From assembly GCF_030124375.1 (NCBI RefSeq), contig NZ_JASKLS010000007.1, positions 124,001-188,000 on the forward strand: a stretch of 64,000 bases of DNA. The letters run 5' to 3'. Position 1 is the stretch's first letter; each line of letters starts with the position of its first letter. Positions 8,162 through 18,643 of the stretch are shown here, in pieces. Below the pieces are notes generated by a model that saw only the letters and a program-made list of their open reading frames with translations, was not told where the DNA came from and did not search any database. Made by a program: the position numbers and the translations under genes. This DNA is from Sinorhizobium sp. 6-70 (lineage in GTDB: Bacteria; Pseudomonadota; Alphaproteobacteria; Rhizobiales; Rhizobiaceae).

Positions 8162-9367
8162 TCACACAGCCCTAAGCGGCTTCGCGACCGCCACATCCTT
8201 CAGCCAGTCGAGGTAGTAGGCATAGACGAAGTGCAGGGCGATGCCGGCGATGACGAAGAGCGAACCGATGATCGGGTCGCGGCCGGTGACGAAGAGAAGC
8301 ACCTGACCCGCCATCGCAAGGATTGTCCCGAAGATGAAGACTGCGAGAGAGTGGCGCCCGATCATCACCAGCGGATGGTTGTTCTCCAGCCTGGTCAACC
8401 GGCTGATACCAGGGATGATCGCCAGCAGATAGGCGAGCGCCAGCACATGCAGGAGCCGCGTCAGCGACAGGAAGGTCTTGTCGAAGCCGGTCAGCACCGC
8501 CGGCAGCCCGAAGGAGAAGTCGATGTTCCACCAGGAGAACAGGACCCAGAAGGCGGAGACGGTGAGATAGGCGGCGGAAACCCCGATCAACAACCAGTGC
8601 CGCGGCAGGCGTCCGCCGGCCCGCACATGGCTCATCGCAAGAATGCCGATGACGAAAAGGAACTGCCAGGACCAGGGATTGAGGAACCAGTAGCCTTCGT
8701 CGAGGAAGTTGGACGGCACCAGCTTGAACCAGCCGGCGGCGAGCCATAGCGCCGCCGATAGCGCGAGGACCAGCCAACGGCCCACAGCGTTCAGCCACAG
8801 GATGCCCGGCAGCATCAGGAACAGCGCCGCGTAGAGCGACAGGATATTGTTGTAGCCGAGCTGATGGCCAAGCAGCACCATCGCGACGATGCCCTGCTCC
8901 GCCTGCTCGACGATCGGCCGGATGTTGATTTCGCCGATCAGGTCCTGGCGGCCGAAATAGAGCGCGCCGCCGGCGAAAATCGCCAGCGTCACGACGCTCG
9001 TCATGATATGCGCGACATAGAGCGTCAGCGCACGCCGCCACATCTTCAAGGTCAGGGCGAGCCTTGCGCCGGCGACGAATTTTCCGCCATAGGCAGCACC
9101 CACCGCCAGGCCGGAGATCAGCACGAAGGCCTCGGCAGAGTCCGAGAAGCCGATGTTCTTGTGGGTCAGATATTCGAGATATTGGCCTGGGACGTGATTG
9201 ATGAAGATCGTCAGCAGGCAGAGCGCGCGAAAGACGTCAAGGCGTGTATCGCGGTTGGTAATCGGCACAGGACGAGGAACGCTGATCTTGGACTGGTTGG
9301 AGCCGGGATCGTCGTAATCCGAGCCGGCGGCCTTGATCGGGTCCTTGCCAAATGTCGTTTGCAGCAT
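8162..9367 (-). CDS. opgC: OpgC-like membrane acyltransferase (cyclic glucan succinylation)
   Basis: About 401 residues with around ten hydrophobic segments. The N-terminal stretch RLDVFRALCLLTIFINHVPG is characteristic of the OpgC family, which adds succinyl groups to periplasmic glucans in Rhodobacter. Placement between ndvA and ndvB supports a role in modifying cyclic beta-1,2-glucan with anionic groups. That role is inference here. The start is uncertain. An upstream ATG at 9493 has an AAGGA site, but it lies inside a dispersed repeat and would add 42 residues of atypical composition, so I prefer the ATG at 9367. The gene could be co-transcribed after ndvB, although a terminator-like hairpin separates them. 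Confidence 0.82.
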   Translation of the reverse strand: MLQTTFGKDPIKAAGSDYDDPGSNQSKISVPRPVPITNRDTRLDVFRALCLLTIFINHVPGQYLEYLTHKNIGFSDSAEAFVLISGLAVGAAYGGKFVAGARLALTLKMWRRALTLYVAHIMTSVVTLAIFAGGALYFGRQDLIGEINIRPIVEQAEQGIVAMVLLGHQLGYNNILSLYAALFLMLPGILWLNAVGRWLVLALSAALWLAAGWFKLVPSNFLDEGYWFLNPWSWQFLFVIGILAMSHVRAGGRLPRHWLLIGVSAAYLTVSAFWVLFSWWNIDFSFGLPAVLTGFDKTFLSLTRLLHVLALAYLLAIIPGISRLTRLENNHPLVMIGRHSLAVFIFGTILAMAGQVLLFVTGRDPIIGSLFVIAGIALHFVYAYYLDWLKDVAVAKPLRAV

Positions 9368-9495
9368 GCGGTCTGGTATCCGGGATTTGGCGCCCCGCCC
9401 CACCCCTGTTGAAACAGGATGCCGAAAACGCGCTCCGGCGATCTCCGAGAGGCTTTCGGCACCGTCGATGAAGCGCGATCCCGAACACTGCATGT

Positions 9496-9590
9496 TTCCT
9501 TAGATCGTAGCCGATTTAAGGATAAAACATTCAGCAATTCGAAATGCTACAGCGTCCTTTGCGCGTCCGAAAAGACGCGCGGCGCTGTAG
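9496..9590 (+). repeat. Dispersed structured repeat, copy B
   Basis: Best conserved copy of the family at 1163 and 57225. The outer stem CTACAGCG/CGCTGTAG encloses GCGCGTC/GACGCGC, preceded by a TTAGATCG...CGATTTAA dyad. It lies in the opgC-ndvB gap and its left edge would supply the ribosome site of the alternative opgC start at 9493. Confidence 0.75.
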
Positions 9591-9619
9591 GGGTCGCGGC
9601 TGAAACTGAGCGGCAAACG

Positions 9620-9652
9620 AAAACCGGCCTTGCCCGTCTGGTACAAAGCCGG
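9620..9652 (-). terminator. Terminator-like hairpin after ndvB
   Basis: On the minus strand a 9-bp stem (CCGGCTTTG with CAAGGCCGG, one G-U pair) is followed by TTTTCG, about 27 bases past the ndvB stop. Confidence 0.6.
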
Positions 9653-9678
9653 CTTCCTCCCATGCTCAATTCCGGCGG

Positions 9679-12600
9679 TTACAGCAAAATGCCTTCATGC
9701 GCGTTTTTTGTGACACTATTATTTACGCTGACGATCGGTTCACCGGTTTTTGAATCGCGACCCACGGAAATCCGATGCGTCGCGCCATTTACCCGGACCT
9801 CGGCGGAATAGCCCGCCCAGTCCGCCGGCAGCACGGGCCGAATCACCAGCTTCTTACCCTTCAGGCGAATGCCGAGTATGCCCTCGACGCCCGCGCGATA
9901 GAGCCAGCCGGCCGAGCCGGTATACCAGGTCCAGCCGCCGCGCCCCGCGAGTTCGCCCTCGCCATAGACATCGGCGGCGACGACATAGGGTTCGACCCTG
10001 TAGTGCTCGGCATCGTCGCGGCTCAGCGCATGCGATACGGGGTTGAGCATCTGGAAGGTTCGCCACGCCTCTTCCGCCCGCCCCTGAGCGGCAAAGGCGA
10101 GCACGACCCAAGTGGCCGCATGCGTATACTGGCCGCCGTTTTCGCGCACGCCCGGCGGGTAGGCCTTGATGTAGCCCGGGTCCTGCTGCGTCTTTTCGAG
10201 CGGCGGCGTGAAGAGTCGCACGATCCGTTTCTCCGGATCAACGAGTTCCGCCATCACCGCGTCCATGGCGTGCCTGGAGCGTTCTGCCTCGCCCTCGCCG
10301 GATAGCGCACTCCATGACTGGGCGATGGAATCGATTCGGCACTCGACGTTTTCGGCGGATCCGAGCGGCGTGCCGTCGTCGTAGTAGCCGCGGCGATAGT
10401 AATCGCCGTCCCAACCTGCGCCCTCGAGCGCGGCTTTCAGCATCTCGAGATGCGACTGCCAAAGCTTGGCGCGCGGCTCATCCTTCCGCTTGCGGGCATA
10501 AGGCAGGAAGGCACGCAGCGCACCGGCCAGGAACCAGCCAAGCCAGACGCTCGTGCCCTCCCCGGCAATACCGACGCGGTTCATGCCGTCGTTCCAGTCC
10601 CCGCCGAGAATGAGCGGCAGACCGTTCGCGCCGGTCCGCTTGATCGCGAGATCGAGCGCGCGGGCGCAGTGCTCGTAGATATCGGCCGTCTCGTCCGCGC
10701 CCTCGGGCGGGAAGAAGCTGTCGTGCTGCCCCTCTTCGAGGGCAGGCCCGACAATGAACGGCACCTTCTCGCCGAGGATGTCCGTGGCGCCGGTAACCGC
10801 GCAATAATGCGCGACCGCGTGGGCGAGCCAGACGACATCGTCGGAAATCATCGTGCGGACGCCAGCACCGGTGCCGGGCAGCCACCAGTGCTGCACGTCA
10901 CCCTCGACGAACTGCCGGGCGGCCGCATTGAGGATCTGCGCGCGTGCAAGCTCCGGCCGATGCATGAGGAAGGCAAGCGTATCCTGCAATTGGTCGCGGA
11001 AACCGTAGGCGCCACTTGCCTGGTAGAAGGCGGAGCGCGCCATGATGCGGCAGCCGAGGCTCTGGTACGGCAGCCAATGGTTGACCATGTGGTTGAAGGC
11101 CCTGTCAGGCGTTTCAACCTTCACGACGCCGGTGAATTCGCTCCAGAATGCCTTCGCCGCCGCGAGCATCGTGTCGAAGGCGGTTCCCCGCAATTCGGCA
11201 AGAATCGACTGCACCTGGTCGCCGCTGTCGGCGTCGCCGAGGAAGAAGGTGATCTGCCGTTCCGCCCCCGGTTCGATGAAGAGATCGGACGAAAGGGCCG
11301 CGCAGGCATCGCCATCGGTCTCCGTGACACCGGTCAATGCAGCACCGGCGATAACCGCCTGCGGCGCCAGAATTCCGCCGGCCTGTCCCAGGAACTCCCG
11401 CCGGCTCGCCGTGTAGGAGGCGACCTGCGCGTCGATCGCGAGAAACGCCGAACGGCCGGCATAGTCGAGACTGTACGGATTGGTCGCAACAAGCGCCTGA
11501 GCGTCCTCATGCCATTCGGGCAGGACGAACGGAGCCATCCGGCCGCGATTGTTGCCGAGGACCCATTCGGCATAGCCGTAGATCCGCAATTGCCGCGCGG
11601 AGGCACCGCGGTTGCGAATCGAGAGCCGCACGAGTCTCACCGGCAAGGTCCTGTGCACGGTGTGGACCGCCTCGATTTCGAGCTCGTCCTGGGTGCTTGC
11701 AAAGCTCGAATAGCCAAGCCCGTGACGGGCCTCGAACACGACCGACTTGCGCCGCGAAAGCGCGGCATAGGGCGTCAGCACCGACCCGCTCGCCATGTCG
11801 CGAACGAAGATCGCCTCGCCCGGCCGATTGACGACCGCATCGTTGGTCCACGGCGTCAGCTGGTAGTCGCGCGAATTGCGGCTCCAGGAGAACGCCGAGC
11901 CCTCGGCAGAAACATGGAAGCCGAAGTGCTCGTTGGAAATGACGTTGATCCACGGATGCGGTGTCGCTTCGCCACCGCGCAGCCGAACGACATATTCACG
12001 GCCGTCGTCTGCGAAGCCGCCAAAGCCGTTCCAGAATTCCAGGCCGTCGCCGCTGATTTCGGCTGCAGTGGCCTCGCCCGCCTCCTGGATTACCGGCAGC
12101 AGCATCTGGGTGCTCTCGGTGATTTTCGCGGCAGGCTTCGCGTAAAGCGCCGTGGCGCGCGCGATCTGGTCGGAGATCGTGCCGTTGCGGGCGTGGAAGA
12201 CGGCGCGCGACGCCGAAAGCAGCGTCGACCAGGTCTCAGGCTCCATCAAATCGCGACGCACCGCGAAAATGTGCTGCCGCGGACCATCGGAAAGGCCGCG
12301 CAGCCGCAGGTTTTCGCACATCGAATCGAGCGTGTGCTGGAGATCCTGGGCATAGGAGGACGCCCGCTCGTTGATGACGACAAGATCCGCGGTAATGCCG
12401 CGGGCTCTCAGGTATTCCTGCGCACGCAGCGCCTCGCGCGCAATGCCGAGATCGCCGTCGTCGTTGATCCTCAGGCAGAAGATCGGATAATCGCCCGAGA
12501 TCGCCAGCGGCCACAGCGTCGCCTGCGAGGCGAGCCCCGACTTGACCGTCGCCGTATCGGCACGAAGGTGCATGTCGGGATAGACAAGGTAACGGCCGAG

Positions 12601-15600
12601 CATCTGGAAGCTCGCCGCCTCCTGCGACGTCACCCCGACATGGCGCATCTGCACCTGGCTGCGCGTCCAGGCATGGATCAGTTCGTGATTGAAGGTTTCC
12701 GGGTGCCGGTAGCGATCGATCGCCCGGTCGACGGTCTCGCGGTTCGGTGCGGCGATCGTCCAGAAGATGACGCTCACCTTTTTGCCCGCCGGAACGCGCA
12801 CGACGCGGCGAAGCGACATTACCGGATCGAGCGTGAAGCCGTCGGTTCCCGAAAGCGTGACACCTGGGTCGAAAGCAGCAGCTTCCGAAAGCGTACGCCC
12901 CTGGCCGATGAAGCGGCGGCGGTCGGTTTCCGCCTGGGTATGGCGGTCGCTGCCGGCATTGTCCGTGATGAGGTGCGCGATTTCCATGTCGGCATCACCG
13001 GGGCTGCGCTTGTTGCGCGAGACACGGATGACGTCGCCCTGGCGGCTGATCTCGGTACGCAGGAACATCTTGGAGAAGGCGAGATGCGCGCTGTCGGCAT
13101 CGTCCGTCGCAACGACCGGCTCCGCATAGGACGTGACTTCGATGAAGCGGTCCTCCGTGCCCGTATTGACCAGGATGACCCGGCGGCCCTCCGCATCGTG
13201 CTCGGTCGCGACGATGCATTCGACCTCGCTTGTGAGATCACCGACGATCTTGACGAATTCCGCCTTGTCGTCGCCGAAACGGGTCATGGTCTTTTCGCCG
13301 GCCGCGCGCCGCGGCTCGGCTGTGGCCGACCACCAGTCGCCACTGACGGTGTCGCGCAGGAAGATGAACGTCCCGGTCCGGTCTTCGACCGGGTCAGGCT
13401 TCCACCGCGTGACCGACTGGCCGTTCCAGCGCGCATAACCGGCGCCGGTCGCGGTCAGCATGATCGAATAGTGCCCGTTCGACAGGAACACCGTTTCGCG
13501 GTCCTGCGTCAGGGGATCCTCGATGACGCGGACTTCCGGTCTGAGGAGATCGGCCTGGCCCTTGCCGAGCGATTCCGGCTCGCGTTTGGCGTTCATCACC
13601 GGAATGTCGCGCGGCGCCTTCTCCTGCAGCAGCAGCTCGGCCGCTTCGATCACGGGATCGGCGTGGAACCACTCGCGCAGGCGCCCGTTGAACACGACGT
13701 TCGCGACCGCCGCAACCGACATGCCATGATGGTGCGCGTAGTAGTTGCGCACCACGGCGCATTTCTGCCCTTCGGGAACACGCGTCGGCGTGAAATCGAC
13801 GGCGTCATGGAAGCCGTAGGCGCCGAGAGCACCGACCTCCCTCAACCGCGTCAGATTGGCGAGCGCAGACTTCGGATCGTACATGCAGGCGAGGATCGAC
13901 GCGTAGGGCGCAATCACCGCATTCTGGCCAAGGCCGCGCTTCAGGCCGAGCGTCGGCACGCCGAAGTTCGTATACTGATAGGTCAGCTCGTGATCGCGCG
14001 CGTTGAAGGCGGCTTCCGAGATGCCCCACGGGGTCCCGAGGCGCCGGCCGTGGTTGATCTGCTCCTGCACCACCAGATTGCTCGTCTGGTTGAGAATGCC
14101 ACCCTGGCGCTCCTGCATGACCAGCGGCGGCATCAGATATTCGAACATCGAGCCGGACCAGGAGACGAGCGCGCCGCGCGCGCCGACCGGTACGATCGGA
14201 CGCCCGAGCTTGTACCAGTGCTCCGTCGGCAGGTCGCCCTTGGCGATCGCAAAAAGGCTCGTCAGCCGCGCTTCGGAGGCCAGCAGATCGTAGCAGGCCT
14301 CGTCGAGCTCGTTGGCGTTGACGCGGTAGCCGATGGACAGCAACCGCCGCTCCGGCCGGAACAGGAAGCCGAAATCCATCGAGAAGGCGATGTCGCGCGC
14401 GCGCTCCTTGAGCACCATGAGACGCTGGCGCAGTGCCTCGATCGCGCCGAGGTCGAAGACGCCGTCGGCAATATGCGCCTCGCAGGTGGAGACGAGCGAA
14501 CCCGCCCATTTCGCCACCTCGGCGCTCTGGGCAGTGCGTACCTCGTGATCGAGGTTGGCCGCAAGCTTGTGCATGTCGCGCGCAAGCACGGCCAGGTTGA
14601 TCACGCGGATCGATGCGAATTCACGCTCGCGCTTGACGGCGGCAAGCGCGTTCCGGAAGCCGGCGATGCGCTCTTCGATCAGGTGACGCAACGGCCGCAC
14701 GGTCTTGCGATCATCGGGCAGTTCGTTGAGCACTTCCGAGAGAATGGCGGCGACGTCGCCGATGCCATCGAGACTGCCCTGGACATGGGCGGAGGGTGCC
14801 TCGGCCCATTCCCGGCACATGGACGAAACCGCGATCAGATGCCCGGCGAGGTTGCCGCTGTCGACGGACGAGACGTAGCGCGGCTCCATCGTTTCAAGCG
14901 ATCGCGTCCGATACCAGTTGAAGAGATGGCCCCGATACTTCGGCATGCGGTCGATCGTCGCGATCGTCTGCTCGAGCCGCGTGATCGTGTCTTCGAAACC
15001 GATCCAGCCGAAATCGCGCGCGGACATCACCGACAGCAGATAGACGCCGATATTGGTGGGCGACGTACGCTCCGCGAGCACCGGTTGCGGCGTTTCCTGG
15101 AAATTGTCCGGCGGCAGGAAGTTCTGCTCGGCGGTCACGAAAGTTTCGAAGTAGCGCCAGGTACGCCGGGCGATCTTGCGCATCTCGTCGATCGCTTCAT
15201 CCGACACGACCAGTTGGTCCTCGGTTTCGGCCGATTGGCTGACAAACCACGCAACCAGGGGCGAAGCCGCCCAAATGAGCGCGAAGGGGATGCCGATGTA
15301 GGGCAGTCCGGTATCGGACACCGCGGCAAGCGCCAATGAAATGACCGAGAGAGCCGGCGCCGTCCACATCGCGCCGAAATAATCGCCGATCGAGCCGTGG
15401 CCGGCGCTCTGAACCTGCGCGGCGGTGCGCCACTCGAGCATCAGCTTGCGGCTGACAAAGGTTCGGTAGAGCGAACGAACGATCGCATCCGCCATCATCG
15501 CGGCATTGTGGGCGATGAAGACGATGCGGAGCGCCACCTGGGCATTGGCGGCGCGGATATCCGAGAGCACCGTATGCAGATGCGCCCTTGCGACGATATC

Positions 15601-18288
15601 GTTGCGGCGCGGCATGATCCCGTTGATCAGCGACAGGGTCGGCGCGACGAACAGGCTGAAGATCAGCACGAGCTGCCAGATCAGCGCCTCGGTCGGCTCC
15701 ATGTAGTACCAGCCCATGACCGACGCGACGAGCCAGGCGACCGGGATGAGCGACCGGCGCAGGTTGTCGTACATCTTCCAGCGGCCGAGCATCGACAGGC
15801 CGTTCGACGGATTGAAGATATAGGGCAAGAGCTGCCAGTCGCCACGTGCCCAGCGATGCTGGCGCGACATTTCCACCTCGTAGCGGGTCGGGAAATCCTC
15901 GACGAGCTCGACGTCGGTGACGAGCGCACAGCGCGCATAGGACCCTTCGAGCAGGTCGTGGCTGAGCACGGCATTCTCTTCGATCCGGCTCTTCAGCGCC
16001 GCCTCGAAGGCATCGACATGGTAGAGACCCTTGCCCGTGAAGGTGCCCTCGCTGACGATGTCCTGATAGACGTCGGAGACCGTGAAGACATAGGGATCGA
16101 TGCCGCGGTGGATCGAGAAGATGCGCTGGAAGGCGGAAGCCTCGCTGCCCGTGGTGAGCGATGGCGTCACGCGCGGCTGCAGGAGGCTGTAGCCGGTAAG
16201 CACTTCCTGCTTCTTGTTCACGACCGGCCGGTTGATTGGATGGTAGAGCTTGCCGACGAGCTTCGTCACCGCGTCGCGCATCAGGCGCGTGTCGGAATCG
16301 AGCGTCATCACGTATTGGACGCCGTCGGGAACCATGTTGGCCCCCTGCAGGAACGAGGTGTCGCGGTCGCCACGGAGCAGAAGGTTGAGCTCGTGGAGCT
16401 TGCCGCGCTTGCGCTCCCAGCCCATCCAGACACCCTCGGCCTCGTTGAAGAGCCGGCGGCGATGCAGCAGGAAGAAGCGCGTCTTGCCGTCATAAGCGTA
16501 TCGGGCCGAGAGCTCGGCGATTTCGCGCTTCGCATATTCGAGGACGTCCATGTCGGTGGGCGTTTCCTCGAACTTGCTGTCGGCCCAGTCGCTGAGCAGG
16601 GCGAAGTAGATCTCGCCGCGCGGGTTGGCGAGATAGTGGACCTCCAGATTGCGCACCAGTTCGTCGACATGGTCGCGCTTGGCGATCAGGCACGGGACGA
16701 CGACAAGCGTGCGCGCATCCTGCGGGATGCCGTTGAGGAACTCGTAGCCGACGAGCCGCGACGGTTTGACGACCAGCGTGACCAGCGTGTTGAAAAGCCC
16801 CATCGCGCCTTCCGAGGCCGGCAGCGCGAAAAGCAGCAGCATGATCAGCTTGGCGCCGTTTGGGATTTCCATCGGGCTGACGAAGGCATAGACCGTGACC
16901 ATCGCGAGAATGGTCAGGAGAATATTCGGTCCGGCGATCGCGAACCAGCCGAGCTTGCGGCCGAAACGGATGATGTGCTGGAGCGGCGACGGTGAATAGC
17001 CGATCCTGTTCTCCAGGTCCTTGTACTGTGTGCCGACCAGGAAGGAGCCGACGTTCGGTTCCTGCAACGGCGCTTCGACCGCCGCCGCCGCCCTTGCTTC
17101 CTCGACCATCTCGATCGCGATCTGGGTGACTTCATGCTCGCTGTGGCCGGAGCGGCGCGCCAGTTTCTCGATCGTTTCCCTGTACTTGTTGCGCGAGCCG
17201 AAATCGAGCGAGGCATAGTCGGAGCCTTCGCGAAGCGTCGCATCGATCTTGCTTACGCTCTCGAACCAGACGGCCCAATCCGTGTCGTCGATCTCGCGCA
17301 GGCTACGGATGATGTTGCTCATCGTCGCGTTGCCGGAGCCCAGGCGGTTCTGTTCGGCGACGAGCGCCTCCTCGACGTCGGTGCCGCGCCTTTCGAGCCG
17401 TTCCTCGATCCAGCCGATCACCGCGCCCGAAGTCTGGGAACCATCGCGCATGCGATAGAGAAGCTGCGCGATGAACGTATTGTCGGCCGAAAGTGCCTCC
17501 GACTCCGCGAGCAGTGTGCGGCACCTTTCGGGATCGTTCAGCCGCACGATCTGGTCGGCGACCTCGTTCGCCTTCTGCCGCATCCCGCGCGAGCGCTCGA
17601 CCCGGATGGCGATCCGGCGCAGGTTCTCGATCAGCACGAAACGCAGGATCGATGGCAACGCCCACAACTCGCCGATCTTGAAGGTTTCATGCTGCTGGAA
17701 ACCCTCGACCATCGCGGTGATGTTTTCCCGCGAAACCATGCTGTGGGTGTGGGCGACATAGAGCCAGGCCAGCGCCATCGTGCGCGGGATGACGACACCC
17801 GACACCGAAAGCGTCGGCAACTGCCGGTAGAACCTGCGCGGAAAATCGCGCCGAACTTCCTGGATCGCCTCCTCGACGACGTGGTGGTTGTCGAGCAGCC
17901 ACTCGGCTGCAGGCGTGATCGAGGCGCCGGCCTCCACGTCGGCCGCCGTCGCGCGATAGACGCGGAGGATTTCCTTTTCATTTTCGCGATGGCGCGCGCG
18001 GAAATCGAACGAAAAGAAACCGGGTAGCGACGAAGCACCCTTCAGGGCGAGATTTTCACCGCATTGCCGAAGGTCGTCGATCGAGAAATAGGTCGAGCGA
18101 ATCGAATCGTTATAATCGATTTGTTTGGCTTCGGGGTCGCGCGGCGAATGGGACGGCTTGTTCTGAAGGAGCATGGCTGCGGTTTCTGATTCCAACCGGG
18201 GTTGATCGGCCCGGCTTTCGTTGTTCGGCCAGGTCGATTGCGGCCCTGGTGGTCCAAGCGGCGTCGGCGCGTTTCTAGACACGGTCAT
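9679..18288 (-). CDS. ndvB: Cyclic beta-1,2-glucan synthase NdvB
   Basis: A giant inner-membrane enzyme of about 2,869 residues that starts, elongates and cyclises beta-1,2-glucan from UDP-glucose. The N-terminal third is a GT84-type glycosyltransferase with an acidic motif LDSDTRL near residue 665 and QHRWARGDW near 815, set among several membrane segments. A glycoamylase-like domain follows (YLLSVMSARDFGWIGFEDT). The C-terminal third is a GH94 domain with GGDWNDGMN near residue 2,570, which carries the expected catalytic aspartate and controls ring size. I chose the ATG at 18288, which has GGGGGGA upstream. An ATG 12 bases earlier and one 114 bases later (MLLQNKPSHS) are alternatives, and the latter cannot be excluded. 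It works with NdvA and probably OpgC. The frame is complete with no frameshift. Confidence 0.96.
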   Translation of the reverse strand: MTVSRNAPTPLGPPGPQSTWPNNESRADQPRLESETAAMLLQNKPSHSPRDPEAKQIDYNDSIRSTYFSIDDLRQCGENLALKGASSLPGFFSFDFRARHRENEKEILRVYRATAADVEAGASITPAAEWLLDNHHVVEEAIQEVRRDFPRRFYRQLPTLSVSGVVIPRTMALAWLYVAHTHSMVSRENITAMVEGFQQHETFKIGELWALPSILRFVLIENLRRIAIRVERSRGMRQKANEVADQIVRLNDPERCRTLLAESEALSADNTFIAQLLYRMRDGSQTSGAVIGWIEERLERRGTDVEEALVAEQNRLGSGNATMSNIIRSLREIDDTDWAVWFESVSKIDATLREGSDYASLDFGSRNKYRETIEKLARRSGHSEHEVTQIAIEMVEEARAAAAVEAPLQEPNVGSFLVGTQYKDLENRIGYSPSPLQHIIRFGRKLGWFAIAGPNILLTILAMVTVYAFVSPMEIPNGAKLIMLLLFALPASEGAMGLFNTLVTLVVKPSRLVGYEFLNGIPQDARTLVVVPCLIAKRDHVDELVRNLEVHYLANPRGEIYFALLSDWADSKFEETPTDMDVLEYAKREIAELSARYAYDGKTRFFLLHRRRLFNEAEGVWMGWERKRGKLHELNLLLRGDRDTSFLQGANMVPDGVQYVMTLDSDTRLMRDAVTKLVGKLYHPINRPVVNKKQEVLTGYSLLQPRVTPSLTTGSEASAFQRIFSIHRGIDPYVFTVSDVYQDIVSEGTFTGKGLYHVDAFEAALKSRIEENAVLSHDLLEGSYARCALVTDVELVEDFPTRYEVEMSRQHRWARGDWQLLPYIFNPSNGLSMLGRWKMYDNLRRSLIPVAWLVASVMGWYYMEPTEALIWQLVLIFSLFVAPTLSLINGIMPRRNDIVARAHLHTVLSDIRAANAQVALRIVFIAHNAAMMADAIVRSLYRTFVSRKLMLEWRTAAQVQSAGHGSIGDYFGAMWTAPALSVISLALAAVSDTGLPYIGIPFALIWAASPLVAWFVSQSAETEDQLVVSDEAIDEMRKIARRTWRYFETFVTAEQNFLPPDNFQETPQPVLAERTSPTNIGVYLLSVMSARDFGWIGFEDTITRLEQTIATIDRMPKYRGHLFNWYRTRSLETMEPRYVSSVDSGNLAGHLIAVSSMCREWAEAPSAHVQGSLDGIGDVAAILSEVLNELPDDRKTVRPLRHLIEERIAGFRNALAAVKREREFASIRVINLAVLARDMHKLAANLDHEVRTAQSAEVAKWAGSLVSTCEAHIADGVFDLGAIEALRQRLMVLKERARDIAFSMDFGFLFRPERRLLSIGYRVNANELDEACYDLLASEARLTSLFAIAKGDLPTEHWYKLGRPIVPVGARGALVSWSGSMFEYLMPPLVMQERQGGILNQTSNLVVQEQINHGRRLGTPWGISEAAFNARDHELTYQYTNFGVPTLGLKRGLGQNAVIAPYASILACMYDPKSALANLTRLREVGALGAYGFHDAVDFTPTRVPEGQKCAVVRNYYAHHHGMSVAAVANVVFNGRLREWFHADPVIEAAELLLQEKAPRDIPVMNAKREPESLGKGQADLLRPEVRVIEDPLTQDRETVFLSNGHYSIMLTATGAGYARWNGQSVTRWKPDPVEDRTGTFIFLRDTVSGDWWSATAEPRRAAGEKTMTRFGDDKAEFVKIVGDLTSEVECIVATEHDAEGRRVILVNTGTEDRFIEVTSYAEPVVATDDADSAHLAFSKMFLRTEISRQGDVIRVSRNKRSPGDADMEIAHLITDNAGSDRHTQAETDRRRFIGQGRTLSEAAAFDPGVTLSGTDGFTLDPVMSLRRVVRVPAGKKVSVIFWTIAAPNRETVDRAIDRYRHPETFNHELIHAWTRSQVQMRHVGVTSQEAASFQMLGRYLVYPDMHLRADTATVKSGLASQATLWPLAISGDYPIFCLRINDDGDLGIAREALRAQEYLRARGITADLVVINERASSYAQDLQHTLDSMCENLRLRGLSDGPRQHIFAVRRDLMEPETWSTLLSASRAVFHARNGTISDQIARATALYAKPAAKITESTQMLLPVIQEAGEATAAEISGDGLEFWNGFGGFADDGREYVVRLRGGEATPHPWINVISNEHFGFHVSAEGSAFSWSRNSRDYQLTPWTNDAVVNRPGEAIFVRDMASGSVLTPYAALSRRKSVVFEARHGLGYSSFASTQDELEIEAVHTVHRTLPVRLVRLSIRNRGASARQLRIYGYAEWVLGNNRGRMAPFVLPEWHEDAQALVATNPYSLDYAGRSAFLAIDAQVASYTASRREFLGQAGGILAPQAVIAGAALTGVTETDGDACAALSSDLFIEPGAERQITFFLGDADSGDQVQSILAELRGTAFDTMLAAAKAFWSEFTGVVKVETPDRAFNHMVNHWLPYQSLGCRIMARSAFYQASGAYGFRDQLQDTLAFLMHRPELARAQILNAAARQFVEGDVQHWWLPGTGAGVRTMISDDVVWLAHAVAHYCAVTGATDILGEKVPFIVGPALEEGQHDSFFPPEGADETADIYEHCARALDLAIKRTGANGLPLILGGDWNDGMNRVGIAGEGTSVWLGWFLAGALRAFLPYARKRKDEPRAKLWQSHLEMLKAALEGAGWDGDYYRRGYYDDGTPLGSAENVECRIDSIAQSWSALSGEGEAERSRHAMDAVMAELVDPEKRIVRLFTPPLEKTQQDPGYIKAYPPGVRENGGQYTHAATWVVLAFAAQGRAEEAWRTFQMLNPVSHALSRDDAEHYRVEPYVVAADVYGEGELAGRGGWTWYTGSAGWLYRAGVEGILGIRLKGKKLVIRPVLPADWAGYSAEVRVNGATHRISVGRDSKTGEPIVSVNNSVTKNAHEGILL

Positions 18289-18643
18289 GTGTCCCCCCAT
18301 CCGCCATCATCCTCAAAGCGGGAATGCGCCGGAAGCGGGCGCCGCCTGGGATTTGGGCATCGGAGATCGCAAAGCCGACGGCGCGTTGGATTTCACGGCC
18401 GCGTGATGCATGAAAGTGGCATTTTTTAGCCACAGTGTCAGCAGCTTGCAAGGATTGCGAGCGCAGGTTCGGACGAATTGGGCGAGTCCGGAACGGGAGA
18501 AAGCGGACCACCGCGCAGACTCCCGCCGGTTCGATGAACGTTCCTGTCAAGTCAGCCCCTTCCTGGTCGTGTTGCGGCATGGCGGAACAAGACACGGAGC
18601 CGCCGGCAAAGGTCCGCTTCAGGCGGTCCGCGACGGACCGACC
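18289..18643. other. Intergenic region between ndvB and the LysR gene
   Basis: 355 bases that must contain the ndvB promoter. I see a small dyad GTGGC-ATTTTTTA-GCCAC around 18421-18440 and a TTGACA on the minus strand near 18550 without a good -10. No supported gene and no known repeat. Confidence 0.4.

Noticed and set aside
10450..15339. A 1,629-codon open frame on the plus strand inside ndvB
   Set aside because: It is antiparallel to a well-supported gene in high-GC DNA, its translation is rich in R, D, H and V without any domain, and the codon pattern follows ndvB.
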